This document shows positions 27,219-39,215 of a DNA stretch of 64,000 nucleotides, piece after piece. Origin of the DNA: Pseudomonadota bacterium (lineage in GTDB: Bacteria; Pseudomonadota; Gammaproteobacteria; Acidiferrobacterales; UBA6901); the NCBI GenBank assembly GCA_021785795.1, contig JAJYEK010000001.1, forward strand, positions 1-64,000, given 5' to 3'. The translations under genes were made by a program, and so were the position numbers. A model generated the notes under the pieces. The model had not been told where the DNA came from, ran no database searches, and saw only the letters and a program-made list of their open reading frames with translations. Each line of letters begins with the position of its first letter. Position 1 is the first letter of the stretch.

Positions 27219-27225
27219 CCCGCGC

Positions 27226-27238
27226 GGATACGGCCCGG
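27226..27238. repeat. 13-bp direct repeat, left copy
   Basis: GGATACGGCCCGG, identical to 27688-27700. The two copies bracket the orphan antitoxin gene. This copy begins eight bases after the stop of the DUF3683-type gene. Confidence 0.5.
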
Positions 27239-27265
27239 CCCGCAATCCGGGCGGCGGCGCAGCGG

Positions 27266-27664
27266 TCAATTTGCAGTCAGGCGGCCCCAGTCGAACGTGC
27301 AGTCAAGATGTGCCCGCACCGCGATGACTCCGCTCAGACCGTCATTGATCATGACTTCGAGGGGGGTGCGATCGTCGAAACGGCGATTGACGGTGTTCAT
27401 CCAGATGGCATCCATCGCGCCGTTGAGGGGGTAGCTGGTACGAAGCGCGTCCGCGATTCCGGCCAGATGCTCGATGCGCTCGGCGACATGCGCGTCGTCG
27501 GGAAACGCCATATTCTCGCGGAATTGTCTTATCAGGCCCGGCCTGGTACCCGGAGGGAGCGCAAGAATGGCCACCTGGTCCGCGGCAGACAAACCCCAGC
27601 GGTCCAAGATGGCGATCACCGCGCGCGTTAGATCCAGTCTCTGATCACGACTCAGTTCATGCAT
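27266..27664 (-). CDS. MbcA/ParS/Xre-type antitoxin (DUF2384), no toxin partner
   Basis: 132 residues from MHELSRDQRLDLTRAVIAIL. The N-terminal half is Xre-like helical (WGLSAADQVAILALPPGT); the C-terminal half has the MbcA/ParS toxin-binding pattern with WMNTVNRRFDDRTPLEVMIN followed by GLSGVIAVRAHL. Such proteins neutralise RES-domain toxins, which consume NAD+. No RES protein is encoded on either side: the flanks are the large oxidoreductase and ppc. It is either a solitary regulator or the remnant of a toxin-antitoxin pair. It is bounded by 13-bp direct repeats and a long palindrome. Confidence 0.8.
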   Translation of the reverse strand: MHELSRDQRLDLTRAVIAILDRWGLSAADQVAILALPPGTRPGLIRQFRENMAFPDDAHVAERIEHLAGIADALRTSYPLNGAMDAIWMNTVNRRFDDRTPLEVMINDGLSGVIAVRAHLDCTFDWGRLTAN

Positions 27665-27687
27665 TGACCGCACTCCGGCGAGTTCGA

Positions 27688-27700
27688 GGATACGGCCCGG
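27688..27700. repeat. 13-bp direct repeat, right copy
   Basis: GGATACGGCCCGG, second copy, 24 bases upstream of the antitoxin start codon and 16 bases before the palindrome. It could mark the ends of an inserted cassette or be a binding site. Confidence 0.5.
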
Positions 27701-27716
27701 TCACCAGGCGTGTGCC

Positions 27717-27753
27717 GGATGGGATGGGCCGGCGCGCCGGGCCATACCCATCC
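27717..27753. repeat. 37-nt near-perfect palindrome between the antitoxin gene and ppc
   Basis: GGATGGG at the left pairs with CCCATCC at the right, and the interior ATGGGCCGGCGCGCCGGGCCAT is almost self-complementary around GGCGCGCC, with one bulge. It would form a very stable hairpin in either transcript. There is no T-run. The remaining bases from here to the ppc start (27986) contain no supported gene and probably the ppc promoter. Confidence 0.6.
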
Positions 27754-27985
27754 TGTCCGGCCAATCCCAAAATCAAGCCTAGCACGGAATCCGGAACACT
27801 GTCATATGCGCGGGGGCCGTCGCTGCCCGGCCCCGCGTGCGGTCGGCGCCGGACCCTGCGCATACCAGGTGACCGCGCGGCTTTATATTGCCGTCCGCTT
27901 CGGGCATGATAGCGCCCCGTCATTGCCGTCCATCCCTGCCGGTGTGGGTGCCAGGCACGCGCTGGCGGCTGGTATTTGCAGCTTT

Positions 27986-30814
<2,829 letters not shown>

Positions 30815-30868
30815 GACTTCGTCTGGCTCGCCGCTCCGGCGCAGGCCGGCAACAGCGTTCTCTGGCCG

Positions 30869-31408
30869 CTATCCCCAGGTATCGCAGGGATCATGGCGGA
30901 ACCGCGCTACCAGTCTGCCCTCAAGCCTGGCGATCACTGCCGCTTCGACCACCAACGCACCGAGACCGCGTGCTGATGCCGGCGCCGTGCCAAGCACAAT
31001 GCGGCGCAGCAGGATGTGCCGCCGCCGCACCTCCAGATAGTCCTCCGCCTTCAGCAGTGGTGCCGCGAGCAGGAACCCGGCATCCATATGTTCGAATGCA
31101 CCGGCGAGCTTGCGGCTGAGAAGAAGCTGGCCGTAGACCAGTTCGGCAAGCGCCTGGGCCCGGCGGTTGCGGAAACCGGCACGCATCGCCATGTCGTAAT
31201 CCTGCGGTTGCGGCGCACCGTCCAGCCAATGACGCGCAACCATGATCTGCAACCGTCCGGTGACGCTATGCTGCCCCGAGCACCGCCCGCGGTGCATCCT
31301 GCCCCACGCCTGCTCGAGCACACTGCGCGCCTGCTCCGGCATCATCGGCTCGGCATACCACCGTGCCAGCAGGCCTGCATGCGGATTCTCCAGTTCTGTT
31401 TCGACCAT
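30869..31408 (-). CDS. Conserved hypothetical protein, 179 residues
   Basis: A mostly helical, Arg/Ala-rich soluble protein starting MVETELENPHAGLLARWYAE. Segments such as HWLDGAPQPQDYDMAMRAGF and AQALAELVYGQLLLSRKLAG suggest a compact helical fold. I do not recognise the family. It is convergent with ppc, 54 bases apart. The ATG has no strong ribosome binding site, but amino-acid use looks like a real protein rather than a shadow. Confidence 0.6.
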   Translation of the reverse strand: MVETELENPHAGLLARWYAEPMMPEQARSVLEQAWGRMHRGRCSGQHSVTGRLQIMVARHWLDGAPQPQDYDMAMRAGFRNRRAQALAELVYGQLLLSRKLAGAFEHMDAGFLLAAPLLKAEDYLEVRRRHILLRRIVLGTAPASARGLGALVVEAAVIARLEGRLVARFRHDPCDTWG

Positions 31409-32302
31409 CGCTTAGGCAAGCCCGGTTACCACATCCCGGCGAACCGGTCGCGGCAGAATAGCGCGCCGTCACTCAACGGTTGCCGGACCAGAAATGCCAG
31501 CGTACGAAAATGTCGTAGCCGCCGCAAGCAGCCGGACACGCCAGACATGCACCGAAGCGCGCGGAATGCGGCGCGCTCGGAACGGGGCGCGGACATGAAG
31601 GCGTTGTGCCTGCGTCAGGGCCCGGACCAACTTCATCGTGACCGGTCTGCGCAGTGACAATTTGTGGCCGGTCCGGCTGACCGCCCCCACGGAATCGAGC
31701 AGCTGCGGCGGGCAGCACGGTTGCGCAGTCTCTTCGACCGGTTGAGGCGGCAGCAGGAACACGCCTTGTCGGTCGTATCCCACAAGGAGATCATGGCGTA
31801 GTGACCGCCCATTCGCGCACCCTTTTCCTGCCGGGAGATGCTTGCTCGGCGCTTTGCCAATGCCGCGATCTTCGCCATCGGGTTCTAGCGCCAATCCAAC
31901 CGACCTGCTTCGGAAGCCGTCCCGGCCGTGCCCGAGCTAGGGCGACGGACACCCGAACCGGAACCCGGCGGCGGACCGCCCGCCATCATTGGCCCGGATC
32001 GCCCGCAGCGTTGCACCTCGGCGCCCGGAGGGGGAGGATTACTTTAAGGGACTTTGCCGGAACACCTTGTAATCCGACGGGGTTGTCCGCATGCATAGTT
32101 CTGAGCGCTACGGATCCGCAGCCGGCACACGGTAGGCCCGGCTTCTGCGGCGGACGAACATACGCGTAGACGCGGGCGCTCGTCGGGCAGGGGCGGATGG
32201 CAGCGGATGGGCACTGCACCAATCGCTGCGCCAGGGATGGAACGTACCGGAGGAAAGGGTGCTGTTGTCACCGTTCTCTTGCATATAGGCCCAGAGGACC
32301 GC
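31409..32302. other. Gene-poor stretch before hsp20
   Basis: About 890 bases without a supported gene. Open frames exist on both strands, but their translations are rich in Arg, Pro and Cys and resemble no family I know. The right end should hold the hsp20-lon promoter; I could not identify a clear heat-shock sigma-32 element. A decayed gene or an RNA cannot be excluded. Confidence 0.5.
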
Positions 32303-32707
32303 ATGTCAATACATGATCCGAAATCCTGGATGTGGGATGAAGCCCTTGAATTGCTGGAACGGGCGGAACGCATGCAGCGGCAGTTCTTCCGGCTCGCCCA
32401 GGGAACCGGACAGCGCCCAATCTGGGAGCCTCCCGCCGACATTTTCGAAACACCCCGGCATCTGTGGATGATGATCGCGCTGCCCGGGATGGTTGCAACA
32501 CAGGTCCAAGTCGGTATTGATGGCGGTGTGCTCAGAATTTCCGGAGAACGGACGCTTCCACCGGAGCTGCGCTCGGCCACCATACACCGCCTCGAGATCC
32601 CCTATGGACGATACGAGCGGCGTATCGAGCTGCCTCCCGGCCATTATGAATTCGATCACAGGGAAATGGCCAACGGCGTTCTGGTACTGAGTCTGCGCAA
32701 GCTATAG
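32303..32707 (+). CDS. Hsp20/alpha-crystallin small heat-shock protein
   Basis: 134 residues. The alpha-crystallin domain covers residues 50-134: ADIFETPRHLWMMIALPGM, then GGVLRISGERTLPPEL, then IHRLEIPYGRYERRIELP, ending NGVLVLSLRKL. Small heat-shock proteins hold unfolding proteins without ATP. The ATG at 32303 follows AGAGGA; a longer frame from 32207 is not supported. It lies 19 bases before lon, so chaperone and protease are co-transcribed, a common stress pairing. The usual C-terminal IxI motif is missing; the protein ends at RKL. Confidence 0.9.
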   Translation: MSIHDPKSWMWDEALELLERAERMQRQFFRLAQGTGQRPIWEPPADIFETPRHLWMMIALPGMVATQVQVGIDGGVLRISGERTLPPELRSATIHRLEIPYGRYERRIELPPGHYEFDHREMANGVLVLSLRKL

Positions 32708-32726
32708 CACGATCGGATGCAAGACC

Positions 32727-35168
32727 ATGGCAAACAAAGACGATGACATACAGCAGGGTAACCCGGCTCCGGCAGCCCTAGAGGCCGCACACGGCGATTC
32801 ACGTCCGGTCCCGGCGGATGCGCTGATTATTCTGCCCGTGCGCAATACCGTCTTGTTTCCGCGCATGATCCAGCCAATCGGCATCGGACGCCCCATTTCC
32901 GTGGCAGCCGCACAGGAAGCCGCACGCAGCGAACGCTCCATAGGCATCCTGCAGCAGCGCAATCCCGAAATCGATGTCCCGGCAGAGGCGGATCTCTACC
33001 GCGTCGGCACGATGGCCACCATCGTCCGCTATATCACCGCGCCAGACGGGTCCCATCACATCATCGCCCAAGGGCAGCAAAGGTTTGGAATCCTCGAGTT
33101 TCTAGAAGGTTACCCGTTTCTGGTGGCGCGTGTTGCGCCCATGGAGGAAGTTGAGACGACTTCGAGCGAAATCGAGGCGCGCACGCATCGCCTGAAACAG
33201 CAGGCTGCGGCGGCGCTCGAATTCATGCCGCAAGCCCCTCCTGAGCTGGCTGCAGCCATCGAGAGCACCAACGTGCCGGGGGCGCTGGCGGACCTCATCG
33301 CAGGATTTCTGGAGCTGAAGCCAGCCGAGAAGCAGGAAGTTCTGGAAACGCTCGACGTTCAGGCGCGCCTGGACAAGGTGCTGGGCTTCCTGGAGCATCG
33401 CCTCGAGGTCCTGCGACTCGCTGCCGAGATCGGCAAGCAGACCAAGGAGTCGGTCGACGCGCGACAGCGCGAGTTCATGCTCCGTGAACAACTCAAGACC
33501 ATCCAGAAGGAGCTTGGCGAAACCGACGCCAAGGCCGTAGAGGTCGAAGAACTCGCCAAGGCCATTGCCGAAGCCCATATGCCGCCTGAGGTGGAGGAAC
33601 AGGCGCGGCGCGAACTCACCCGGCTCGAGCGCATGCCCGAGGGTGCCGGCGAACACTCCATGATCCGCGCCTACCTCGACTGGCTCATCGCCCTGCCGTG
33701 GTCGGCAAACAGCCCGGAGTCAATCGACATTGCCGAAGCGCGCCGCATTCTCGACGAGGACCATTACGGGCTGGAGAAGATCAAGAGGCGCATTCTGGAG
33801 TATCTTGCGGTCCGCAAGCTGAATCCGCAAGGCCGCAGCCCCATACTGTGCTTCGTCGGCCCGCCGGGCGTCGGCAAGACTTCGCTCGGCCAAAGCATAG
33901 CGCGCGCCCTCGGCCTGAAGTTCGTGCGAGTGAGTCTCGGGGGCGTGCACGATGAAGCCGAGATCCGCGGTCACCGCAGAACCTACCTCGGCGCCCTGCC
34001 CGGCAATATCATCCAGGGGATCCGCAAGGCGGGAACGCGGAATCCGGTGTTCATGCTCGATGAAATGGACAAGCTTGGCGCCGGCTTCCAGGGAGACCCC
34101 TCTGCCGCATTGCTCGAGGTCCTTGATCCTGAACAGAACGCCACATTCCGCGACAATTATCTTGCCGTGCCATTCGACCTGAGCAAAGTCGTTTTCATAG
34201 GCACTGCCAACGTTCTCGACACCATACCCGGTCCGTTGCGTGACCGCATGGAGGTCATCGAGCTGTCTGGCTATACCGAGGAAGAAAAAGCACAGATTGC
34301 CCGCCGCTATCTGGTGCGGCGCCAGCTCCTGGCCAATGGACTGAAACCGGAGCAGTGTGAAATCACCGATGCTGCGGTGCTCGCCTTAGTCCGTGACTAT
34401 ACCCGCGAAGCGGGTGTACGCAGCCTCGAACGCGAAATCGGACGCGTTTTCCGGCACGTGGCCATGCGGATCGCCGAAGGCGCCGCGACCATCGTGCAGA
34501 TTGATGTCGGAGACCTGCAGGAGATGCTCGGCGCCCCCCGCTACGAAAGCGAAGTCGCAATGCGCACCAGTTTGCCCGGAGTTGCCACGGGACTGGCCTG
34601 GACCCCGGTTGGCGGCGACATCCTGTTCGTGGAGGCAAGCCGGGCTCCGGGTTCCGGCCGTCTCATTCTCACCGGACAGCTTGGCGACGTCATGAAGGAG
34701 AGCGCGCAGGCCGCACTCAGTCTGGTCAAGGCACGCGCCTCGGAACTGGGGCTGACAGCCGCGATCTTTGAAAAAAACGACGTGCATATCCACGTTCCAG
34801 CCGGTGCAATTCCCAAGGACGGGCCGAGTGCCGGCGTGGCGATGTTCATCGCCCTGGTTTCCCTGTTTACCGCAAAAACGGTGCACAGCGATATCGCAAT
34901 GACCGGAGAAATCAGCCTTCGGGGCCTGGTGCTGCCGGTAGGGGGAATCAAGGAGAAAGTGGTCGCGGCGTCCCGTGCCGGCATATCGACGGTGGTCCTG
35001 CCCTCACGCAACCGCAAGGATCTCGAGGACATTCCGGACAGCGTGCGCAGAAAGATGAAATTTGTCTGGGTCGACCATGTCAGCGACGCGGTGGCGGCTG
35101 CCATCGGTACGGAGGTCTGGAACCAGGCGCCTGCCGCGCTCGAGGCCTCCTCGCGTTCGGCGCCGTGA
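32727..35168 (+). CDS. lon: ATP-dependent Lon protease
   Basis: 813 residues with the bacterial LonA order: N-terminal substrate domain (ALIILPVRNTVLFPRMI), coiled-coil segment, AAA+ module with Walker A GPPGVGKTSLG near residue 377 and Walker B FMLDEMDKLG, then the S16 protease domain with the catalytic dyad Ser701 (KDGPSAGVAMF) and Lys742 (GGIKEKVVAA). It degrades damaged and regulatory proteins in the cytoplasm. Lying directly behind an hsp20 gene rather than with clpX/hupB, it is probably a secondary, stress-linked Lon copy; whether a housekeeping lon exists elsewhere cannot be seen. The C-terminus has a short Ala/Ser-rich tail. Confidence 0.96.
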   Translation: MANKDDDIQQGNPAPAALEAAHGDSRPVPADALIILPVRNTVLFPRMIQPIGIGRPISVAAAQEAARSERSIGILQQRNPEIDVPAEADLYRVGTMATIVRYITAPDGSHHIIAQGQQRFGILEFLEGYPFLVARVAPMEEVETTSSEIEARTHRLKQQAAAALEFMPQAPPELAAAIESTNVPGALADLIAGFLELKPAEKQEVLETLDVQARLDKVLGFLEHRLEVLRLAAEIGKQTKESVDARQREFMLREQLKTIQKELGETDAKAVEVEELAKAIAEAHMPPEVEEQARRELTRLERMPEGAGEHSMIRAYLDWLIALPWSANSPESIDIAEARRILDEDHYGLEKIKRRILEYLAVRKLNPQGRSPILCFVGPPGVGKTSLGQSIARALGLKFVRVSLGGVHDEAEIRGHRRTYLGALPGNIIQGIRKAGTRNPVFMLDEMDKLGAGFQGDPSAALLEVLDPEQNATFRDNYLAVPFDLSKVVFIGTANVLDTIPGPLRDRMEVIELSGYTEEEKAQIARRYLVRRQLLANGLKPEQCEITDAAVLALVRDYTREAGVRSLEREIGRVFRHVAMRIAEGAATIVQIDVGDLQEMLGAPRYESEVAMRTSLPGVATGLAWTPVGGDILFVEASRAPGSGRLILTGQLGDVMKESAQAALSLVKARASELGLTAAIFEKNDVHIHVPAGAIPKDGPSAGVAMFIALVSLFTAKTVHSDIAMTGEISLRGLVLPVGGIKEKVVAASRAGISTVVLPSRNRKDLEDIPDSVRRKMKFVWVDHVSDAVAAAIGTEVWNQAPAALEASSRSAP

Positions 35169-35205
35169 CGGACCGACAGAGTGTCCGGAACCGCGCTGGC
35201 GCCCG

Positions 35206-36450
35206 CTAGCGGGCCAAGAACAGGCTGTACACGCCGATGCCGAACAGCGTCAGGGGAATGCCGACGCGCGCGAATTCCACGAACGTGAGCGTTACGCCGC
35301 GGTGCTCGGCATTTTGGACAATGATCACATTGCTCGCAGCACCGAAAATGAGCAGATTGCCCGCAATGGTGCTGCCGGCAGCAAGTGCCAGCGCGGCATG
35401 GACCGCGCCTCCGGCATGCGCCAGAAGCGGCAGATACAGGGCCACGAGCGGAACGTTCGAGATCAGCTGACTGAGTACAACGCTCAATCCCATTATCGTA
35501 TGCACGTCAGTCAAGTCGAGCCGCCAGCCTACGAGCAGCGATTGAATATAGCCCGTCCGCCATACGCTCTCGGTGAGCACAAACATGGCGGCGAAAAACG
35601 CCAGCGTCTTCCAGTCCATGTCGCGCAGAATCTCGCCACGACGCGGGCTCAGGGCAAGCACCGGCAGGGCTGCTGCCAGCGCGATCCAGCTGAGCGGCAT
35701 CGCGTGTGCCATGCCGGTCTGCTCGAGCAGCGCATTTGCCGTTCCGAGCACGACCACTGCCAGCAGCGCCAGGCGCGCCAGGCGCGCCAGCGCCGGATCC
35801 GTGACCGCCACCGGTGCGTGCACCAACACCCGCGTATGGAAGGAGCCCGGGAAAAACAGGCGTAATGCGCCGTAGGCAAGCACAAGGTTGATGAGGCTCG
35901 GTACCGCCAGACTCCGAAAAAAGGTTCCGAACGGGGCATGCATCCCTGTACGCACAGCGATGAGCAGATTCTGCGGATTTCCGATCGGACTCATAACGCT
36001 TCCGATCGTTACCGAGAACGCCAGCGCCAGCAGAAGCAATTTAGGGTCCATACGGTGTTCGCGGGCCAGACGCAACATAAGCGGGGTGCCAATGATCGCC
36101 ACCGTATCGTTCATCAGCACCGTCGACGCCGTGGCAGCCGCAAACAGCACCGTCATCACCAGGGCGCCGGGAGATGCCGCGCGGCTGAAAAGGCGGTACG
36201 CGAGAGAATAGAGGTACCCGCTTGCGACCAGCGCCTGACCCACCACAAACATTCCGAAAAGAAACAGCATCACGTCCGGGTCTATAGCTCGGATCGAGTC
36301 TTCAATGCCTATCTGTCGGGTGAGCAACACCACAGCTGCGCCGCCGACCATAGCCTGCCAGATGGCAACGCGCAGGCGGCCGAGCCGGCGCATGGCAATG
36401 AGCGCGAACACGCAGAACAGGGTCGCAAGCGGAATATTCACCACGGACAT
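35206..36450 (-). CDS. SLC13/ArsB-type anion permease
   Basis: 414 residues, 10-12 hydrophobic helices. TVLMNDTVAIIGTPLMLRLA and SVMSPIGNPQNLLIAV form the first family repeat, and SQLISNVPLVALYLPLLAH with IFGAASNVIIVQNAEHRG the second, the internal duplication typical of the CitMHS/ArsB ion transporter superfamily. Family substrates include arsenite, dicarboxylates, sulfate and citrate; nothing here decides among them. The ATG at 36450 gives a hydrophobic N-terminus right away (MSVVNIPLATLFCVFALIAM). The stop lies inside the palindrome GCCCGCTAGCGGGC (35201-35214), which may end transcription from both sides with lon. Confidence 0.85.
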   Translation of the reverse strand: MSVVNIPLATLFCVFALIAMRRLGRLRVAIWQAMVGGAAVVLLTRQIGIEDSIRAIDPDVMLFLFGMFVVGQALVASGYLYSLAYRLFSRAASPGALVMTVLFAAATASTVLMNDTVAIIGTPLMLRLAREHRMDPKLLLLALAFSVTIGSVMSPIGNPQNLLIAVRTGMHAPFGTFFRSLAVPSLINLVLAYGALRLFFPGSFHTRVLVHAPVAVTDPALARLARLALLAVVVLGTANALLEQTGMAHAMPLSWIALAAALPVLALSPRRGEILRDMDWKTLAFFAAMFVLTESVWRTGYIQSLLVGWRLDLTDVHTIMGLSVVLSQLISNVPLVALYLPLLAHAGGAVHAALALAAGSTIAGNLLIFGAASNVIIVQNAEHRGVTLTFVEFARVGIPLTLFGIGVYSLFLAR

Positions 36451-36651
36451 GCGCCGGATTCGAGCTGGCGCGCCGCGCATCCGGAGACCGCCGCAAGACG
36501 CCTGCGACCATCGACGACTCCACCCAGAGTACGGCCTCGTGCACCTACCTTGCGCTCGGCGCAGGAACGTGGCTGCGTGCGTGCGGACCCGCGTGCCAGC
36601 GGGTACAATGCCTTGACAAGACGCCTCCACGGGCGCGACAAGGATAACCCC

Positions 36652-37044
36652 ATGTTGATCGTTTTTCTGATTTTGTGGGTGGCTACGGCCTTCGGTCTGT
36701 GGCTGGTAACGCACATCGTACCGGGAGTCCGTGCCCGCTCGGCACGCGGCCTATGGCTCGCCGCGCTGGTTCTGGGACTGATCAACGCGTTCATTCGGCC
36801 GGTACTGTTCTGGCTGACGCTGCCCCTAACGGTGCTGACGTTCGGCGCCTTCGCGCTGGTGATCAACGCCCTGATGATCAAGCTGGTTTCCTGGTTCGTG
36901 CGCGATTTCGAGGTGGACGGCTTCGGAGCCGCCCTCCTGGCCGCCGTAGTTCTGGCGCTTCTTGGCCTCGCTGCCCTGCTGGTGTTCGGCTGGCTCGTGT
37001 CCGGTGGCGGTGTCACCATGCCGAGAAACGGTATCTTCACCTGA
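36652..37044 (+). CDS. Small four-helix membrane protein of the phage-holin-IV-like family
   Basis: 130 residues with four predicted transmembrane helices (LIVFLILWVATAFGLWLVTH; LWLAALVLGLINAFIRPVLF; a third around LTFGAFALVINALMIKLVSW; the last near AAVVLALLGLAALLVFGWLV). The INAFIRPVLFWLTLPLTVLT segment is the family signature. Despite the holin name these are chromosomal membrane proteins of unknown function in most bacteria. AAGGA sits seven bases before the ATG and a TACAAT hexamer at 36605 could be its -10 box. It is divergent from the permease. Confidence 0.85.
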   Translation: MLIVFLILWVATAFGLWLVTHIVPGVRARSARGLWLAALVLGLINAFIRPVLFWLTLPLTVLTFGAFALVINALMIKLVSWFVRDFEVDGFGAALLAAVVLALLGLAALLVFGWLVSGGGVTMPRNGIFT

Positions 37045-37113
37045 GATCCGCTCCGACGCGCCGAACTGCACGAATTTCCACGCCACATCGTCGGCACCAT
37101 ACTGCCCGCTTCA

Positions 37114-38289
37114 TCAGATCCCGTTCCCGCCCGCAGGTCTGCTTCCGTCGCTGAAGAACCTGACATACAGCATGAGGTTACCGGTCATTACCAGGCCATA
37201 GAGGAGAAACGGGACCTCGAAGTGCGCAGCATCCATCAGATGTCCGCTGACGCCGATCCCGGCCGATGTCGCCATCAATCTTGCTACACGGTTGATGCCG
37301 AGTGCCCGTCCCATCTCGCCCTCATCGACGCGCTTCGTGAGCTCCGACTGCTGGATCGGCAGACCGGCGACCCGGAGAGATGGTGCCACGATGTAGATCA
37401 TGGCAGATGCCGGAAGGAACCGGATGAACGGGAAAGCCAGGAACATGGCCAGCGTTATGCCTCTCGTCAGCAGAATGCTCCTGAGGAAGCCGAGCTTCCG
37501 CTCAAGCAGGGGCGCGCCGAGTATGGACACCGCACCAAGCGCCCCGGCGGTAAAGGCAAACACGGACATCTCCGACTTGGGTAGCCGGTAGACCATGATA
37601 AAAAACGGTATGAGAAACGGCACCACCAGACCTTGCGAGAATCCATTCAGCATACCGGTGAGCGTGAACTTTCCGATCGTCGTCTTCGTCCTGAGGCTGG
37701 CGAGTGACGCGCGTACCGGTGGGTCAACCCTTATGCTCCAGAGCAACGGAATTCCCGCTGCCGAGACGATGGCTGCGACAAGAAAAATGTCATGCACTGC
37801 CAGAAGCTTTGTGAGCAGCGCGCCAAGGGCTCCGGCGGCGCCAGCCAAGAAAGTGAACAGCGAGAAATACCGGGTCCGTTCCCGGTGCGGGGTAAGTTGC
37901 GCCAGAACGACACTCTGAACCGGTTGCGCCACGCCGCCCACTCCGCCGCCCCCGAGAGATCCGGTGGAGGAATAACCCCCGAGCATGGCTGCCGGAACGA
38001 CCAGCCACAGACTGTGCGACAGGTAGACCATCAAGGCGCTGAGCGGCAGCAGAAGATTCGCCGCGACCAGCGTGCCGCGCCGTCCCCAGACATCCGCCCC
38101 AACGCCCACCAGCAGGCTAAGGCCCGCACCCGCCAGGGTGGCGGCAACATATATAAGGCCGAGCACCAGGGCACCATGATGGAAGCGGGTAAGGATAAAG
38201 TATGGAAAGGCGAGATTGATCATGCCGGCCGCGATACTGCGGCCAAAGCGGGCCAGTGCGAGTAACGCAACGTCTCTTCGGTGCTCCAT
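37114..38289 (-). CDS. Major facilitator superfamily transporter
   Basis: 391 residues, about 12 hydrophobic helices. GVGADVWGRRGTLVAANLLL is the cytoplasmic loop-2 MFS signature (GxxxDxxGRR). The protein starts MEHRRDVALLALARFGRSIA; upstream open frame is Pro/Arg-rich and not supported. Between helices 4 and 5 is a Gly-rich stretch (SLGGGGVGGVAQP). Drug or metabolite efflux is possible, but the substrate cannot be predicted. Confidence 0.85.
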   Translation of the reverse strand: MEHRRDVALLALARFGRSIAAGMINLAFPYFILTRFHHGALVLGLIYVAATLAGAGLSLLVGVGADVWGRRGTLVAANLLLPLSALMVYLSHSLWLVVPAAMLGGYSSTGSLGGGGVGGVAQPVQSVVLAQLTPHRERTRYFSLFTFLAGAAGALGALLTKLLAVHDIFLVAAIVSAAGIPLLWSIRVDPPVRASLASLRTKTTIGKFTLTGMLNGFSQGLVVPFLIPFFIMVYRLPKSEMSVFAFTAGALGAVSILGAPLLERKLGFLRSILLTRGITLAMFLAFPFIRFLPASAMIYIVAPSLRVAGLPIQQSELTKRVDEGEMGRALGINRVARLMATSAGIGVSGHLMDAAHFEVPFLLYGLVMTGNLMLYVRFFSDGSRPAGGNGI

Positions 38290-38398
38290 CAGGCCGGCTG
38301 GGAACCTGCAGGCTGGCCGAAACACGGACCGGGACGGCCGCGGGCCCAGGTCAGCGGGCACGCCGGGATCCGGAAGCAGCCCGCTGCCAACAGCTGCA

Positions 38399-39052
38399 TC
38401 ACGGCTCGCGATGCCGGCACGGACCGGGATATGGCACCGCAGTACCACCTAGCCCGCAATATCCTCCGGGATTCTTGGCAAGATACTGCTGGTGGTATTC
38501 TTCCGCGTAATAGAACTCAGCGGAATCGAGAATCTCGGTGGTGATCGGACCGAACCCGGCTTTGTTGAGCGCCGCCTGGTAGCAGTCTCTTGAAGCCTCG
38601 GCTGCGATTTTCTGCCCGTTGCTGCAGGCGTATATCCCGGAACGGTACTGGGTTCCAACGTCATTGCCCTGACGCATCCCCTGGGTGGGATCATGGGACT
38701 CCCAGAATAGTCCCAGCAGCTCGTCGTAGCTTACAACGGCCGGATCATAGACCACCCGCACCACTTCGCTATGCCCCGTCATGCCGCTGCAGACCTCGCG
38801 ATAGGTCGGATTCGGAGTATAGCCAGCGGAATAGCCCACGGCGGTGGCGTAGACGCCGGCACGCAGCCAGAACTTGCGTTCCGCACCCCAGAAGCAGCCG
38901 AGTCCGAACAGCGCCAGCTCCAAACCCGATGGAAACGGCGGCGCGATTGGATGGCCATTGACGAAATGGCGCGACGGAACCGGCATGCGCCCGTTGCGGC
39001 CAGGGAGCGCCTCGGTGGGTCTCGGAAGTTCCGTTCTGCGGGATGCCTGCAT
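38399..39052 (-). CDS. msrA: Peptide methionine (S)-S-oxide reductase MsrA
   Basis: 217 residues. The catalytic Cys53 lies in [11 protein letters not shown]. The long N-terminal form ([19 protein letters not shown]) matches E. coli-type MsrA, and the C-terminal cysteines in YCGLGG and YPGPC are the recycling residues. It repairs oxidised methionine using thioredoxin. Two start codons compete, 39052 and 39082; 39052 reproduces the family spacing to ALPGRN. MsrA fits the redox theme of the window (thioredoxin, selenium enzymes). Confidence 0.93.
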   Translation of the reverse strand: MQASRRTELPRPTEALPGRNGRMPVPSRHFVNGHPIAPPFPSGLELALFGLGCFWGAERKFWLRAGVYATAVGYSAGYTPNPTYREVCSGMTGHSEVVRVVYDPAVVSYDELLGLFWESHDPTQGMRQGNDVGTQYRSGIYACSNGQKIAAEASRDCYQAALNKAGFGPITTEILDSAEFYYAEEYHQQYLAKNPGGYCGLGGTAVPYPGPCRHREP

Positions 39053-39215
39053 GTACCTGGGACGGCCTGGTGGCAGGTTCATGAGTGTGACCCATGGAGG
39101 ATCAAAACTCAATTACGGACTATCGAACCGGGAGCCCCACCCGCCCGACTCCGGGCCCGCCCGGTTCGAGGGAGGTCAAATCCGCGGGCGACCGGTGCCG
39201 GCCGCCCGCTGTGCT

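Noticed and set aside
27710..27985. A 92-codon N-terminal extension of ppc
   Set aside because: The extension is Pro/Arg/Gly-rich, runs through the palindrome and has no resemblance to Ppc; the ATG at 27986 gives a normal N-terminus.
31469..31894. A 141-codon minus-strand frame as a real gene
   Set aside because: No family resemblance, Arg/Pro/Cys-rich composition, and competing frames on the same strand in the same stretch; the region was left as gene-poor.
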